Positions 44,905 to 53,332 of a DNA stretch of 57,300 nt are shown here, piece by piece. The stretch covers positions 1 through 57,300 of the forward strand of contig CAZGBJ010000017.1 in NCBI GenBank assembly GCA_964523895.1, read 5' to 3'. The translations under genes were made by a program, and so were the position numbers. Position 1 is the stretch's first letter. Each line of letters begins with the position of its first letter. The DNA comes from UBA7359 sp964523895 (lineage in GTDB: Bacteria; Pseudomonadota; Gammaproteobacteria; Eutrophobiales; Eutrophobiaceae). Below the pieces are notes generated by a model, which worked only from the letters and a program-made list of their open reading frames with translations, was not told the origin of the DNA and made no database searches.

Positions 44905-46097
44905 TATTTATCTCCCCAACGGTTACTCACTAATTTCACGTTTTTTGCAGTAGCGAGATTAAAAGCTGGACGAAATGTCGATTCATTTGCATTTCCTGTC
45001 ACAACAAGACCACGAATGCCTGGTGCCCATATTGTGCCATTTTTTGTAACCGAGACCCCCCCCAACCAGATATAATCTAAAGGGAGTTCTGCATCTGTAG
45101 ATAATTTTGTTATTGTTGTTCCACTTAACTTCATCACTGTAGATTTACCCACAATTATTGCATCGCCATTACCTGAAAGGGTAATGTCAAACAGATGCTC
45201 AGTGGTATTTGAATCAACTTTTGCTACATGATATTCGATTTCACTCGTTGGCAAATGAACCACTTCAGGAGGAATGTATTCTTTTTTACGTCGTTTAGCT
45301 TTGGCTCGGGCACGTTTTTCTTTTTTTGCCGCATCTTTTAAGAGTTTTGCTGCAATCGCTTCACGTTGTTCATCTGTTGCAATATCCAAACGCGCAATAT
45401 TTCCATCGAGGCCAACAACATAAGCGGTATCACCTCTGCCTGCGATTGATAACCAGGTAGTTTTGTATTTATTAGGCGTGACCAACCAGGTGTCTCCGCC
45501 ATTTTCAGTATGCGCTACAGTGCCAAATTCACCTACCAGAATGGCTGTCTCTTTATCTTTGGCATAAATACCATGTAATCTCGGTTTATCACGACCAACA
45601 AAACCGAGTAACTCTTGTCGCTGCCAGTTTTTTCCACCATCACTGGTATGCCAGATGCCAGTGTCGTGACCCACCACCCAACCATTATTCCGATCAACAA
45701 AATCAACGTCTCTTAAATAAACACCCGGTAATTCCTTTTGAATCTCCCAGGTTTGACCCGCATCTTTAGTATGAAAGATTGAGCCTCGGTGACCGACCGC
45801 CCAACCCGTGTTCTCGTCGACAAAAGACATTCTTCGTACCAGCTCGTCTCGACCTATGTAAAAAGCTTCCCAATTTTTTCCACCATCTTGAGTTCGTAAA
45901 ACGGTACCACTGTACCCGGCAATAAAACCAATATCATCGTTCACAAATTCGACTGCAAAAAGATTATCCGGCCAAAAACGATGAAAGTTGCCTGATTCTG
46001 CCTCATTTTGAGAGAAGGAAGTCACTGGAGATGCCATCAACAGAACCAGGCATATAAATCTTATAACGGAAGATAGAATCGAATATGTATTTTGCAA
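44904..46097 (-). CDS. YCF48-like periplasmic beta-propeller protein
   Basis: This 397-residue protein has a signal peptide (cleaved near SFS/QNE) and repeated blades of the form F-x-D-x3-G-W-x-V-G-x2-G-x-I-x-x-T-x-D-G-G-x-x-W (about 50-210). YCF48/HCF136 propellers assist photosystem II assembly in plants, but bacterial versions beside RND permeases have no proven role. A strongly basic stretch (about 252-275, rich in Lys, Arg and Ala) interrupts the propeller. It is translationally coupled to the RND gene and is probably a periplasmic adaptor for it. Confidence 0.82.
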   Translation of the reverse strand: MQNTYSILSSVIRFICLVLLMASPVTSFSQNEAESGNFHRFWPDNLFAVEFVNDDIGFIAGYSGTVLRTQDGGKNWEAFYIGRDELVRRMSFVDENTGWAVGHRGSIFHTKDAGQTWEIQKELPGVYLRDVDFVDRNNGWVVGHDTGIWHTSDGGKNWQRQELLGFVGRDKPRLHGIYAKDKETAILVGEFGTVAHTENGGDTWLVTPNKYKTTWLSIAGRGDTAYVVGLDGNIARLDIATDEQREAIAAKLLKDAAKKEKRARAKAKRRKKEYIPPEVVHLPTSEIEYHVAKVDSNTTEHLFDITLSGNGDAIIVGKSTVMKLSGTTITKLSTDAELPLDYIWLGGVSVTKNGTIWAPGIRGLVVTGNANESTFRPAFNLATAKNVKLVSNRWGDK

Positions 46098-46243
46098 AAT
46101 AATTGTCCCAAAACTTTACTAAAAAAACACCTTGCTATGAAAACGACATTTCTTGAGAATCACAATAGTGCACTTTATATGCCATTTTATTTTTATATTT
46201 AAAATCAATAAATTAAAAAACTATTGGCCTATTTTTTTATTTC

Positions 46244-46262
46244 AATTTTATCATATCATCAA
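46244..46262. repeat. 19-bp sequence shared with 18068..18086
   Basis: This is an exact copy of the element upstream of dmpK, again 120-138 bp before a start codon. The rest of the 284-bp gap upstream of the second DUF1329 gene shows no clear -24/-12 pair with 10-bp spacing. Confidence 0.45.
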
Positions 46263-46381
46263 CTATGTGTTCCATGGCAAACAATACTCTTTTAATCACT
46301 TACTGCATGTGTGAGAGGTATGCTTAATTATTTCACTGCATCTGTTACCCTACTATCATTTACATCTTACCGGAATGTAAT

Positions 46382-47791
46382 TTGATGAAACAATATTTGT
46401 TATCTATATGCATCTTACCTATTTGGTCAATTTCAGTCAGTGCTGACTCAAACCAGGCACTGGATGCCTGGCGTGCATTTTCTACAAAAACAGGAAACCC
46501 GGATCATGCAAGATGGGTAGAAGAGATATCAAAACCGGAAGCAATAAAACTCGCCAAACAATGGAAAGAACTCCGTGGCTATGATGCTTATGATTTACTT
46601 GCTAAAGCAAACGTAGCAGAAGGTTTTAAGACTGGTGTAACTATCAATAAATCAGATGCTGCCAAATATCCCTGGTTAAAGAAATACATGGCAGACGAGA
46701 TGTATCAGGCATTATCTACAAAAGAAGGATATATAGATTCTGTTTCTATTGTCCCGACAAATACTTATTACATGCATGCAGGCGTGTTAAAAGCAACTCA
46801 GGCAATGATAGATAATAATATCACTCCAGTGACAGACGCTAACAGCACGCTTCTAAACCCTGACGGAACAGCAACACTATTAAATGACGACACCGCCGCT
46901 GCCATACCTTACCTTCACCCTAAAGATGGCCTGGAATTAAACTGGGATTATGTCGCTCACGGGATAGGAACAGAGACAGGATTTTTTGACCCCATAGAAG
47001 CCAACGCCTGTGGTTCTGATGGGAAAATGGAGCGAGAGTACGTCGCTATGTTGTGGTGGCAAAAATTCCATGGTCGATCATTAATAGGTGATGAAAAAAA
47101 TATTTTTGGCATGGATGAATTTATCGAAGGGGGTTCAATCTTCGCATTAGCTCCTTATGATATACAAGGCTTCGCTGGGGTAAGACTCCGCTATGGAATT
47201 GGTAAAAAAGCAGATGATTTTAAAATTTATTTACCTGCTACAAACAGGACTAGATTATTAAGTGGGACTGATTCACAAGATCCCATGTGGGCGGGTCTTG
47301 AACTTTCATGGGACGATTGGCGAGCACATTGGGGGAAAACTGATTTGGATCAGTTTGAATACAAACTTCTTGGAGAAACTCTAATTCTCGCTTCACCAGA
47401 GGTAGGTTATATTTATGATTCGAGAAAGCTCGATTCATCAGGCTGTAGAATTGAAGCTATGGAGCTGGAACTCCGCCCGGTATGGATACTTGAAATTACA
47501 GATAAGACCGGAGCATACCAATATAAAAAACGGACCACTTATATTGATAAGGAGTTTTATTACATGCAATACCACTTAACAACAGACCAACGAGACACAC
47601 CATTTCGTACATGGGATGACAGTCGTGCATGGCGACCGACAGACGGAGATTCTCAATGGCGCCATATCACCATACATAATGAAATAAACAATCGCATTAA
47701 CATGATGCATGTATCTCCTGTTTGGGATGGGCGTGCTGAAGAAGTAACAGAAGAATTGTTTGACGTTGACCAACTACGTGATTACCAATAG
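46382..47791 (+). CDS. Second DUF1329 protein (paralogue)
   Basis: This 469-residue protein has a signal peptide (MKQYLLSICILPIWSISVSA). It is clearly homologous along its length to the DUF1329 protein at 38802..40226, with shared blocks such as ALDAWRAF, EEISKPEAIKLAKQWKELRGYDAYDL, VPTNTYYMHAG and DGLELNWDYVAHG. It is transcribed the opposite way, without a DUF1302 partner of its own. Both proteins end in an EEMFDVDQLRDY- or EELFDVDQLRDY-like tail. It is followed after 30 bp by a quinone oxidoreductase gene. Confidence 0.85.
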   Translation: MMKQYLLSICILPIWSISVSADSNQALDAWRAFSTKTGNPDHARWVEEISKPEAIKLAKQWKELRGYDAYDLLAKANVAEGFKTGVTINKSDAAKYPWLKKYMADEMYQALSTKEGYIDSVSIVPTNTYYMHAGVLKATQAMIDNNITPVTDANSTLLNPDGTATLLNDDTAAAIPYLHPKDGLELNWDYVAHGIGTETGFFDPIEANACGSDGKMEREYVAMLWWQKFHGRSLIGDEKNIFGMDEFIEGGSIFALAPYDIQGFAGVRLRYGIGKKADDFKIYLPATNRTRLLSGTDSQDPMWAGLELSWDDWRAHWGKTDLDQFEYKLLGETLILASPEVGYIYDSRKLDSSGCRIEAMELELRPVWILEITDKTGAYQYKKRTTYIDKEFYYMQYHLTTDQRDTPFRTWDDSRAWRPTDGDSQWRHITIHNEINNRINMMHVSPVWDGRAEEVTEELFDVDQLRDYQ

Positions 47792-47821
47792 TTTCAAGCA
47801 ATCTATAAGTTAAACTCGATA

Positions 47822-48802
47822 ATGAAAAAAAATAATGCTTCAGTAATTCATGTAACTGGAGGTCCTGATGTATTTCAATTTGAGAAAATAGAACGACCCG
47901 AACCAAACTCTGATGAAGTGCTCCTTCGACATACTGCAATTGGTGTTAATTATCTAGATACCTATTATCGTTCCGGTTTATACCCTATCGATCTACCGGC
48001 AATACTCGGAGATGAAGCAGTCGGGGTTGTTACCAAAACGGGTAATGGCGTTACAAACTTTAAAGTCGGCGATCGTGTTGCCTACCCTTCTTGTAAAGGC
48101 GGTGCTTATGCTGAAGCACGTGTCATAAATAGCAAACTAATTGTTCCAGTACCTGAAACAATGTCAGATGAAATCATTGCTTCCAGTCTTTTAAGAGGGA
48201 TGACCGTTGAATATTTAGTTCGTCGCTTGTATCAAATAAAATCGGGTGACACCATTCTTGTACACGCAGCTGCAGGAGGGGTTGGTTTAATATTATGTCA
48301 ATGGGCCAAACATCTGGGCGCAACTGTTATTGGTACTGTTAGTACTGACAGTAAGGCGAGAATTGCTGCTAAATATGGATGCGATTTTCCTATTGTTTAT
48401 ACCGAAGTAGATTTTGTTGAAGAGGTCAAAAAAATTACTGAAGGTAAAATGGTCGATGTTGTTTATGACGGCATAGGTAAGAAAACTTTCATGGACTCTC
48501 TTGATTGTTTACGAGCAAGAGGATTGATGGTGAGTTTTGGCAATGCCTCCGGTAAACCGGATCCTATAGATGTCCTAGAACTTTCGAAAAAAGGTTCTTT
48601 ATTTCTCACCAGACCAACTCTATTTGAATATACGAGAGAACATTCAGAATTACTCGCCGGAGCAAAAGCTTATTTTGATTTGCTAGAGCAAGGCATCATT
48701 AAAATAAAAATTGGTAAACGTTTTGCCTTGCAAGATACCGCCGAGGCACATCGATACCTGCAAGATAGAAACCAAATCGGCGCACCTATTTTACACCCTT
48801 AA
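47822..48802 (+). CDS. qorA: NADPH:quinone oxidoreductase (QorA-type MDR)
   Basis: This 326-residue zinc-free MDR protein has GVNYLDTYYRSGLYP near residue 41, LVHAAAGGVGLILCQWAKHLGATVIGT near 146 and a C-terminal LQDRNQIGAPIL. It matches zeta-crystallin/QorA quinone reductases. It is probably co-transcribed with the second DUF1329 gene. Removal of semiquinones formed from aromatics is a plausible job. Confidence 0.9.
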   Translation: MKKNNASVIHVTGGPDVFQFEKIERPEPNSDEVLLRHTAIGVNYLDTYYRSGLYPIDLPAILGDEAVGVVTKTGNGVTNFKVGDRVAYPSCKGGAYAEARVINSKLIVPVPETMSDEIIASSLLRGMTVEYLVRRLYQIKSGDTILVHAAAGGVGLILCQWAKHLGATVIGTVSTDSKARIAAKYGCDFPIVYTEVDFVEEVKKITEGKMVDVVYDGIGKKTFMDSLDCLRARGLMVSFGNASGKPDPIDVLELSKKGSLFLTRPTLFEYTREHSELLAGAKAYFDLLEQGIIKIKIGKRFALQDTAEAHRYLQDRNQIGAPILHP

Positions 48803-49017
48803 TTCCTGGTATAGATTGTTAGAGTGTTTACTGTGATCAATTTATAGTTGATAGCTTTATAGCGAAGACACATAACAAAACAAACAATAGGCAAAACCCG
48901 CAGGCAATAACTATCCGAATGCCTTGGGGCAAACCACGTATTTTATCTAGCAGTAACACTCAGTAAATTTTGCTTTATAAAATAATGTTGATATATGTTG
49001 CTTATATTAATTTGTGA

Positions 49018-49227
49018 TTATTCAGAAGCCGTCGCCTCATCAGAATCTATTCCGCAAGTATTAATTCCCAATAATGCATACGGTGGACAATACCCAAAGA
49101 TAGCTGTCCCCATTGGTACCAGGCCAATCAGTCCCCACCAACTTTGAAAATAATAACCTGCTCCCAACATACTAGCCCCTGCAATAATTCTGATTGTTCG
49201 ATCAATTTTTCCAACATTTTTATTCAT
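49018..49227 (-). CDS. DUF2892 (YgaP-like) small membrane protein
   Basis: This 69-residue protein starts with NKNVGKIDRTIRIIAG and has one or two membrane helices and a GYCPPYALLGINTCG end. This is the conserved DUF2892 module found alone or fused to rhodaneses such as YgaP. The start at 49227 is used because GGGAGA lies 7 bp upstream; another ATG at 49257 has none. Upstream, 48803..49017 holds no supported gene. Confidence 0.85.
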   Translation of the reverse strand: MNKNVGKIDRTIRIIAGASMLGAGYYFQSWWGLIGLVPMGTAIFGYCPPYALLGINTCGIDSDEATASE

Positions 49228-49436
49228 AATTATTTCTCCCGATTCTGATAAATTCATTCATTCTTAATTCATCATAAGTAAAACACAAGCACGTTTGAAT
49301 TCACACTCATTATTTTGAGTATTCTCAATAATTCACCAAGCAGACTGTAACAAGCATAGATTCGTAAGCTCAGCTGAGCTACGCGCCTAAAAGCAGCATA
49401 ACATACTGAAACTTATGTCTGTTACAAGTCCTATAA

Positions 49437-51458
49437 TTAAGCTGTTTTTGTATCGGATAACCCTAATCCTGAATACTGTAACAAATGAATTTCATCGCGA
49501 ATCTTTGCCGCCTCTTCAAATTCAAGATCGCGCGCATACTGGTACATTTGCTCTTCCAGTTCTTTCACTTTCTTCATTAGTGATTTAGGCGATAACGATT
49601 CATAACTCGCCCTGTCTTCGGCTACTTTTTTGTATGCTTTGCTTATCGTCTGTTTATCAGTATAAGCACCTTCCATTATATCGGTAATTGCTTTTTTAAT
49701 GCCTTTTGGAGTGATGCCATGCTCTTTATTAAACTCTAATTGTTTCTGTCGGCGACGCACTGTTTCATCAATTGCGTACGTCATAGAATTAGTCACCTTA
49801 TCGCCATATAAAATCGCCTTGCCGTTTAGATTTCTGGCAGCACGACCTACTGTTTGGATTAACGTCGTTCCCGATCTTAAAAATCCTTCTTTATCAGCAT
49901 CTAATATTGCAACTAACGAAACCTCAGGCATATCCAGTCCTTCCCGTAACAAATTAATACCAACCAATACATCAAACTCACCTTTTCGTAGATCACGAAT
50001 AATTTCAACCCGTTCGACAGTATCAATATCAGAATGTAAGTAACGTACTCGAACACCATGTTCGGCAAGATAATCAGTCAAGTCTTCAGACATTCGTTTG
50101 GTCAAAGTTGTAATAAGCACTCTTTCATCATCTGCAACACGCTTATTAATTTCTGATAACACATCATCTACTTGTGTCGTTACAGGACGCACTTCGATTT
50201 CGGGGTCAAGCAAGCCTGTCGGTCTAACAACTTGTTCTACAATTTGATCTGAATGCTCATTTTCATAAGATCCTGGTGTCGCTGATGTAAAAATAATTTG
50301 CGGTGCGAGTTTTTCAAATTCTTCAAATCGTAAAGGTCGATTATCCAATGCTGATGGTAACCGAAAGCCATATTCAACCAGGTTTTGTTTACGCGAACGG
50401 TCACCGCGATACATGCCGCCTAATTGCGGAACAGTGACATGACTTTCATCGATAATAACCAAGGCATCACCGGGCAAGTAATCCAGTAATGTTGGTGGCG
50501 GTTGGCCGGCAGCACGGCCTGAAAGATAACGGGAATAATTTTCAATGCCCGAGCAATAACCAATTTCATTAATCATTTCGATATCAAAGCGCGTTCGTTG
50601 CTCTATTCGTTGCGCTTCAACCAGTTTATTTAATGACTCAAGTTGTTCTATACGTTCTTTTAATTCAACTTTAATTAATTCAACAGCATCAAGCAGAACC
50701 TGCCGCCCTGTTACGTAGTGTGACTTGGGATGAATAGTGACACGAGGAAGTTTACGTAACACTTCTCCCGTTAAGGGATCAAATTGGCTAATCGATTCAA
50801 TTTCATCATCAAACAATTCGATACGTATCGCCTCTCTTTCAGATTCTGCCGGAAAGATATCAATCACATCTCCCCTGACACGAAAAGTACCTCGATGAAG
50901 TTCGATATCGTTTCGTTTGTACTGAAGTTCGGTTAATCGCCTTAATAGAGTTCTTTGCTCAAGCATATCGCCACGATCCAGATGCAATACCATTTTCAGA
51001 TAACTTTTAGGATCGCCCAAACCATAAATTGCCGAAACAGTCGCTACAACGATAGTATCTTGTCGTTCGAGTATTGCTTTTGTCGCTGATAGACGCATCT
51101 GTTCAATATGTTCATTAATTGAGGCATCTTTCTCAATATAGGTATCTGTCGTTGGAACATAGGCCTCAGGCTGGAAATAATCGTAATAAGAAACAAAGTA
51201 TTCAACAGCGTTATGAGGAAAAAACTCACGCATTTCACCATAGAGCTGTGCTGCCAACGTTTTATTTGGCGCCAAAATCAACGTTGGTCTTTGTTGATCT
51301 TGAATGACATTGGCTATGGTAAAGGTTTTGCCTGAGCCGGTAACACCTAGCAAAGTCTGGTAGGCTAAGCCGTCAACCAGGCCCTCTTTCAAGTTTTTGA
51401 TCGCCAGAGGCTGATCGCCTGCAGGAGAATAGTCGGAAATAAGTGAAAATTCTTTCAT
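49437..51458 (-). CDS. uvrB: Excinuclease ABC subunit B
   Basis: This 673-residue UvrB has the LLGVTGSGKTFTIANV Walker A, the DESH Walker B, the beta-hairpin YYDYFQPEAY segment, helicase motif VI (QTVGRAARN) and a C-terminal UVR domain (LEEQMYQYARDLEFEEAAKIRDEI). It works in nucleotide-excision repair with UvrA and UvrC. It is divergent from the aminotransferase gene. Confidence 0.97.
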   Translation of the reverse strand: MKEFSLISDYSPAGDQPLAIKNLKEGLVDGLAYQTLLGVTGSGKTFTIANVIQDQQRPTLILAPNKTLAAQLYGEMREFFPHNAVEYFVSYYDYFQPEAYVPTTDTYIEKDASINEHIEQMRLSATKAILERQDTIVVATVSAIYGLGDPKSYLKMVLHLDRGDMLEQRTLLRRLTELQYKRNDIELHRGTFRVRGDVIDIFPAESEREAIRIELFDDEIESISQFDPLTGEVLRKLPRVTIHPKSHYVTGRQVLLDAVELIKVELKERIEQLESLNKLVEAQRIEQRTRFDIEMINEIGYCSGIENYSRYLSGRAAGQPPPTLLDYLPGDALVIIDESHVTVPQLGGMYRGDRSRKQNLVEYGFRLPSALDNRPLRFEEFEKLAPQIIFTSATPGSYENEHSDQIVEQVVRPTGLLDPEIEVRPVTTQVDDVLSEINKRVADDERVLITTLTKRMSEDLTDYLAEHGVRVRYLHSDIDTVERVEIIRDLRKGEFDVLVGINLLREGLDMPEVSLVAILDADKEGFLRSGTTLIQTVGRAARNLNGKAILYGDKVTNSMTYAIDETVRRRQKQLEFNKEHGITPKGIKKAITDIMEGAYTDKQTISKAYKKVAEDRASYESLSPKSLMKKVKELEEQMYQYARDLEFEEAAKIRDEIHLLQYSGLGLSDTKTA

Positions 51459-51536
51459 TTTACTGGTTCTTTACGTACTCAGATTCGAGTATATTACACG
51501 CCCTTTGAAACTCGTTCTAAAATTAGGAGACAATTG

Positions 51537-52724
51537 TTGGATATTTCGTTATCACATCGTGCACAGAGTATTAAACCATCACCAACGCTAGCTGTAGGTG
51601 CACACGCAGCAGAACTAAGAGCTGCAGGCAGAGATATTATTAGTCTTGGTGGAGGCGAACCTGACTTTGACACCCCTGAACATATTAAAGTAGCAGCAAT
51701 TGAAGCCCTGAAAAAAGGTCAAACAAAATACACTGCTGTTGATGGCACTGTCGACTTAAAAGAGGCGATTATTGATAAATTTAAACGGGAAAATAATCTC
51801 GAATATAATAAAAATCAGGTTTTAGTCTCATGTGGGGCAAAACACAGTCTTTATAATATATTTCAGGCTACACTCAATGATGGCGATGAAATCATCATCC
51901 CTGCACCTTATTGGGTTTCCTATCCTGATATGGCAAAACTGGCAGGAGCTGAACCCGTTATTCTAAAAACAACGGTTGATGACGATTTCAAAATTAGTCC
52001 TAAACAATTACAAGGTGCGATTTCTGAAAAGACTCGCATGGTTGTTTTTAATAGCCCTTCAAATCCGACTGGTGTTAGTTACAGCAAAGATGAATTAGCG
52101 GCTATGGCAGAGGTGTTGCTTGAACATCCCGAGATTCTTATTGTTACCGATGATATTTATGAACATATACTCTGGGGACAGGATGAATTCGTTAATATTG
52201 TCAATGCATGTCCTGATTTATATGAGCGTACTATCGTCGTTAATGGTGTTTCAAAAGCCTATTCTATGACCGGTTGGCGCATAGGCTATGTTGGCGGACC
52301 TGAAGACATCATCAAGGGAATGAAAAAGATCCAGTCTCAAAGTACCTCTAATGCCAGCTCGATGGCACAAGCGGCGGCTGTGGCTGCTCTAGATGGCGAT
52401 CAAACTTATATTAAAGAAAGCACCGTCATTTTTAAAGAAAGACATGATTTCGTACTTAAGTCACTACAGGCAATTGACGGAATTACCTGTGTCGCTTCTG
52501 AAGGCACTTTTTATAGCTTTCCAGATATGAATGGATTAATAGAAAAGCTGGATGGAATTAACAATGATATTGAGCTGGCGGAATTCTTTCTGGAAAAAGC
52601 AGAAGTTGCGATGGTGCCTGGCTCAGCATTTGGTGCACCCGGCTGCATGCGCATTTCATTCGCCACTAGTATGGAAAACCTTGAAAAGAGTATGCAAAGG
52701 ATTAAAACAGCATTAAATAATTAG
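51537..52724 (+). CDS. Class I aspartate-type aminotransferase
   Basis: This PLP enzyme of about 395 residues belongs to the Igamma aspartate/prephenate aminotransferase group (SLGGGEPDFDTPEHIK, NSPSNPTG near 175, and PLP-lysine in VSKAYSMTGWRIGY near 240). The probable start is TTG at 51537, 7 bp after AGGAGA; an adjacent TTG at 51534 is slightly too close. The end of the gene is 49 bp before tRNA-Asn. Confidence 0.93.
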   Translation: MDISLSHRAQSIKPSPTLAVGAHAAELRAAGRDIISLGGGEPDFDTPEHIKVAAIEALKKGQTKYTAVDGTVDLKEAIIDKFKRENNLEYNKNQVLVSCGAKHSLYNIFQATLNDGDEIIIPAPYWVSYPDMAKLAGAEPVILKTTVDDDFKISPKQLQGAISEKTRMVVFNSPSNPTGVSYSKDELAAMAEVLLEHPEILIVTDDIYEHILWGQDEFVNIVNACPDLYERTIVVNGVSKAYSMTGWRIGYVGGPEDIIKGMKKIQSQSTSNASSMAQAAAVAALDGDQTYIKESTVIFKERHDFVLKSLQAIDGITCVASEGTFYSFPDMNGLIEKLDGINNDIELAEFFLEKAEVAMVPGSAFGAPGCMRISFATSMENLEKSMQRIKTALNN

Positions 52725-52773
52725 ATAGTTGACCATACCTAGCGCCATCAGTACTATACGCGTTCTCGAATAT

Positions 52774-52849
52774 TCCCCGGTAGCTCAGTCGGTAGAGCGG
52801 GTGACTGTTAATCACTAGGTCGGCAGTTCGAGCCTGTCCCGGGGAGCCA
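52774..52849 (+). tRNA. tRNA-Asn (anticodon GTT)
   Basis: The 76-nt cloverleaf has acceptor stem TCCCCGG paired with CCGGGGA, discriminator G and an encoded CCA. GTT at 52807-52809 lies in the loop CTGTTAA, and the T arm contains TTCGAGC. Its 3' half is repeated in degraded form at 54964 and 56587, so it is the likely integration target for the tail of the window. Confidence 0.97.
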
Positions 52850-52857
52850 TATCAAAT

Positions 52858-52889
52858 GAAAAGCCTGCATGTTTATGTGGGCTTTTTTT
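52858..52889 (+). terminator. Terminator of tRNA-Asn
   Basis: AAAAGCC-t-GCAT and ATGT-g-GGCTTTT form a stem around a short loop, followed by a T-run, directly after the tRNA. Confidence 0.75.
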
Positions 52890-52982
52890 GTGGGTGATAT
52901 TGTTGTTGCAATTGCGTTGTCTAATTCATAACCCCATCAATATGTGTAAAAAGCTTATTTCTAAATATACAAGGAGTAACTC

Positions 52983-53102
52983 ATGATCTTATTCAAATCA
53001 CATGAAGACCTACAAAAGCTAACATCCAAAAATCCCGCCTACCCCATCATTCAAGACCTAGTCCAACGACTCATCATCGACTTCATTGCAGAAGGCTGTT
53101 AG
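52983..53102 (+). pseudogene. Truncated short reading frame after tRNA-Asn
   Basis: An AAGGAG site 7 bp upstream introduces a 39-residue frame (ILFKSHEDLQKL..., ending FIAEGC). It reads as the conserved-looking start of a longer protein that stops at the same point, near 53100, where the DUF58 fragment on the other strand begins. I do not recognise the family. It may be a real small protein, but truncation at a deletion point fits better. Confidence 0.45.
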
Positions 53103-53207
53103 AACACTATGGACAGTTTGTTTAGGTAAAAAGGGAAAACCTTTAGCCTTAAACTGAAGACCATTCAATTCTTTTAGATCGATATAAACTGTGTGGTCAT
53201 TATCCAT
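53103..53207 (-). pseudogene. N-terminal fragment of a DUF58-family gene
   Basis: The minus strand encodes VYIDLKELNGLQFKAKGF and PFLPKQTVHSVLT from an ATG at 53207. This matches the start of DUF58 (von Willebrand-type, MoxR-associated) proteins, and it ends abruptly near 53103 where the RGRGLDF-type continuation should follow. The frame can be extended upstream to about 53270 without a stop. The rest of the gene is missing. Confidence 0.65.
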
Positions 53208-53332
53208 ACTGTTTTCTATTAACCTTTCGTGTACTGGTTTTACACCAAAAATCCTGAAGCGCGCTCTTGTATAATCACTGCATGGCCAGTTTTATTAGGA
53301 TCCAAACAAAAAAGCCTGTCAAAAAATACGAC

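Noticed and set aside
46098..46381. A sigma-54 promoter for the second DUF1329 gene
   Set aside because: TGGCAAACAATACTCT is the best candidate but lacks the -12 GC at the right spacing. Only the shared 19-bp element is supported.
48837..48959. A 40-codon minus-strand frame with a GTG start and one hydrophobic segment
   Set aside because: There is no ribosome site, no recognisable relative and an AT-rich surrounding. A short hydrophobic frame of this size is expected by chance.
49367..49392. tRNA-like 5' sequence GGCGCGTAGCTCAGCTGAGC on the minus strand downstream of uvrB
   Set aside because: The D arm is shortened and no matching 3' acceptor strand or T arm follows, so it is not a tRNA. 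The palindromic part more likely belongs to the uvrB 3' region.
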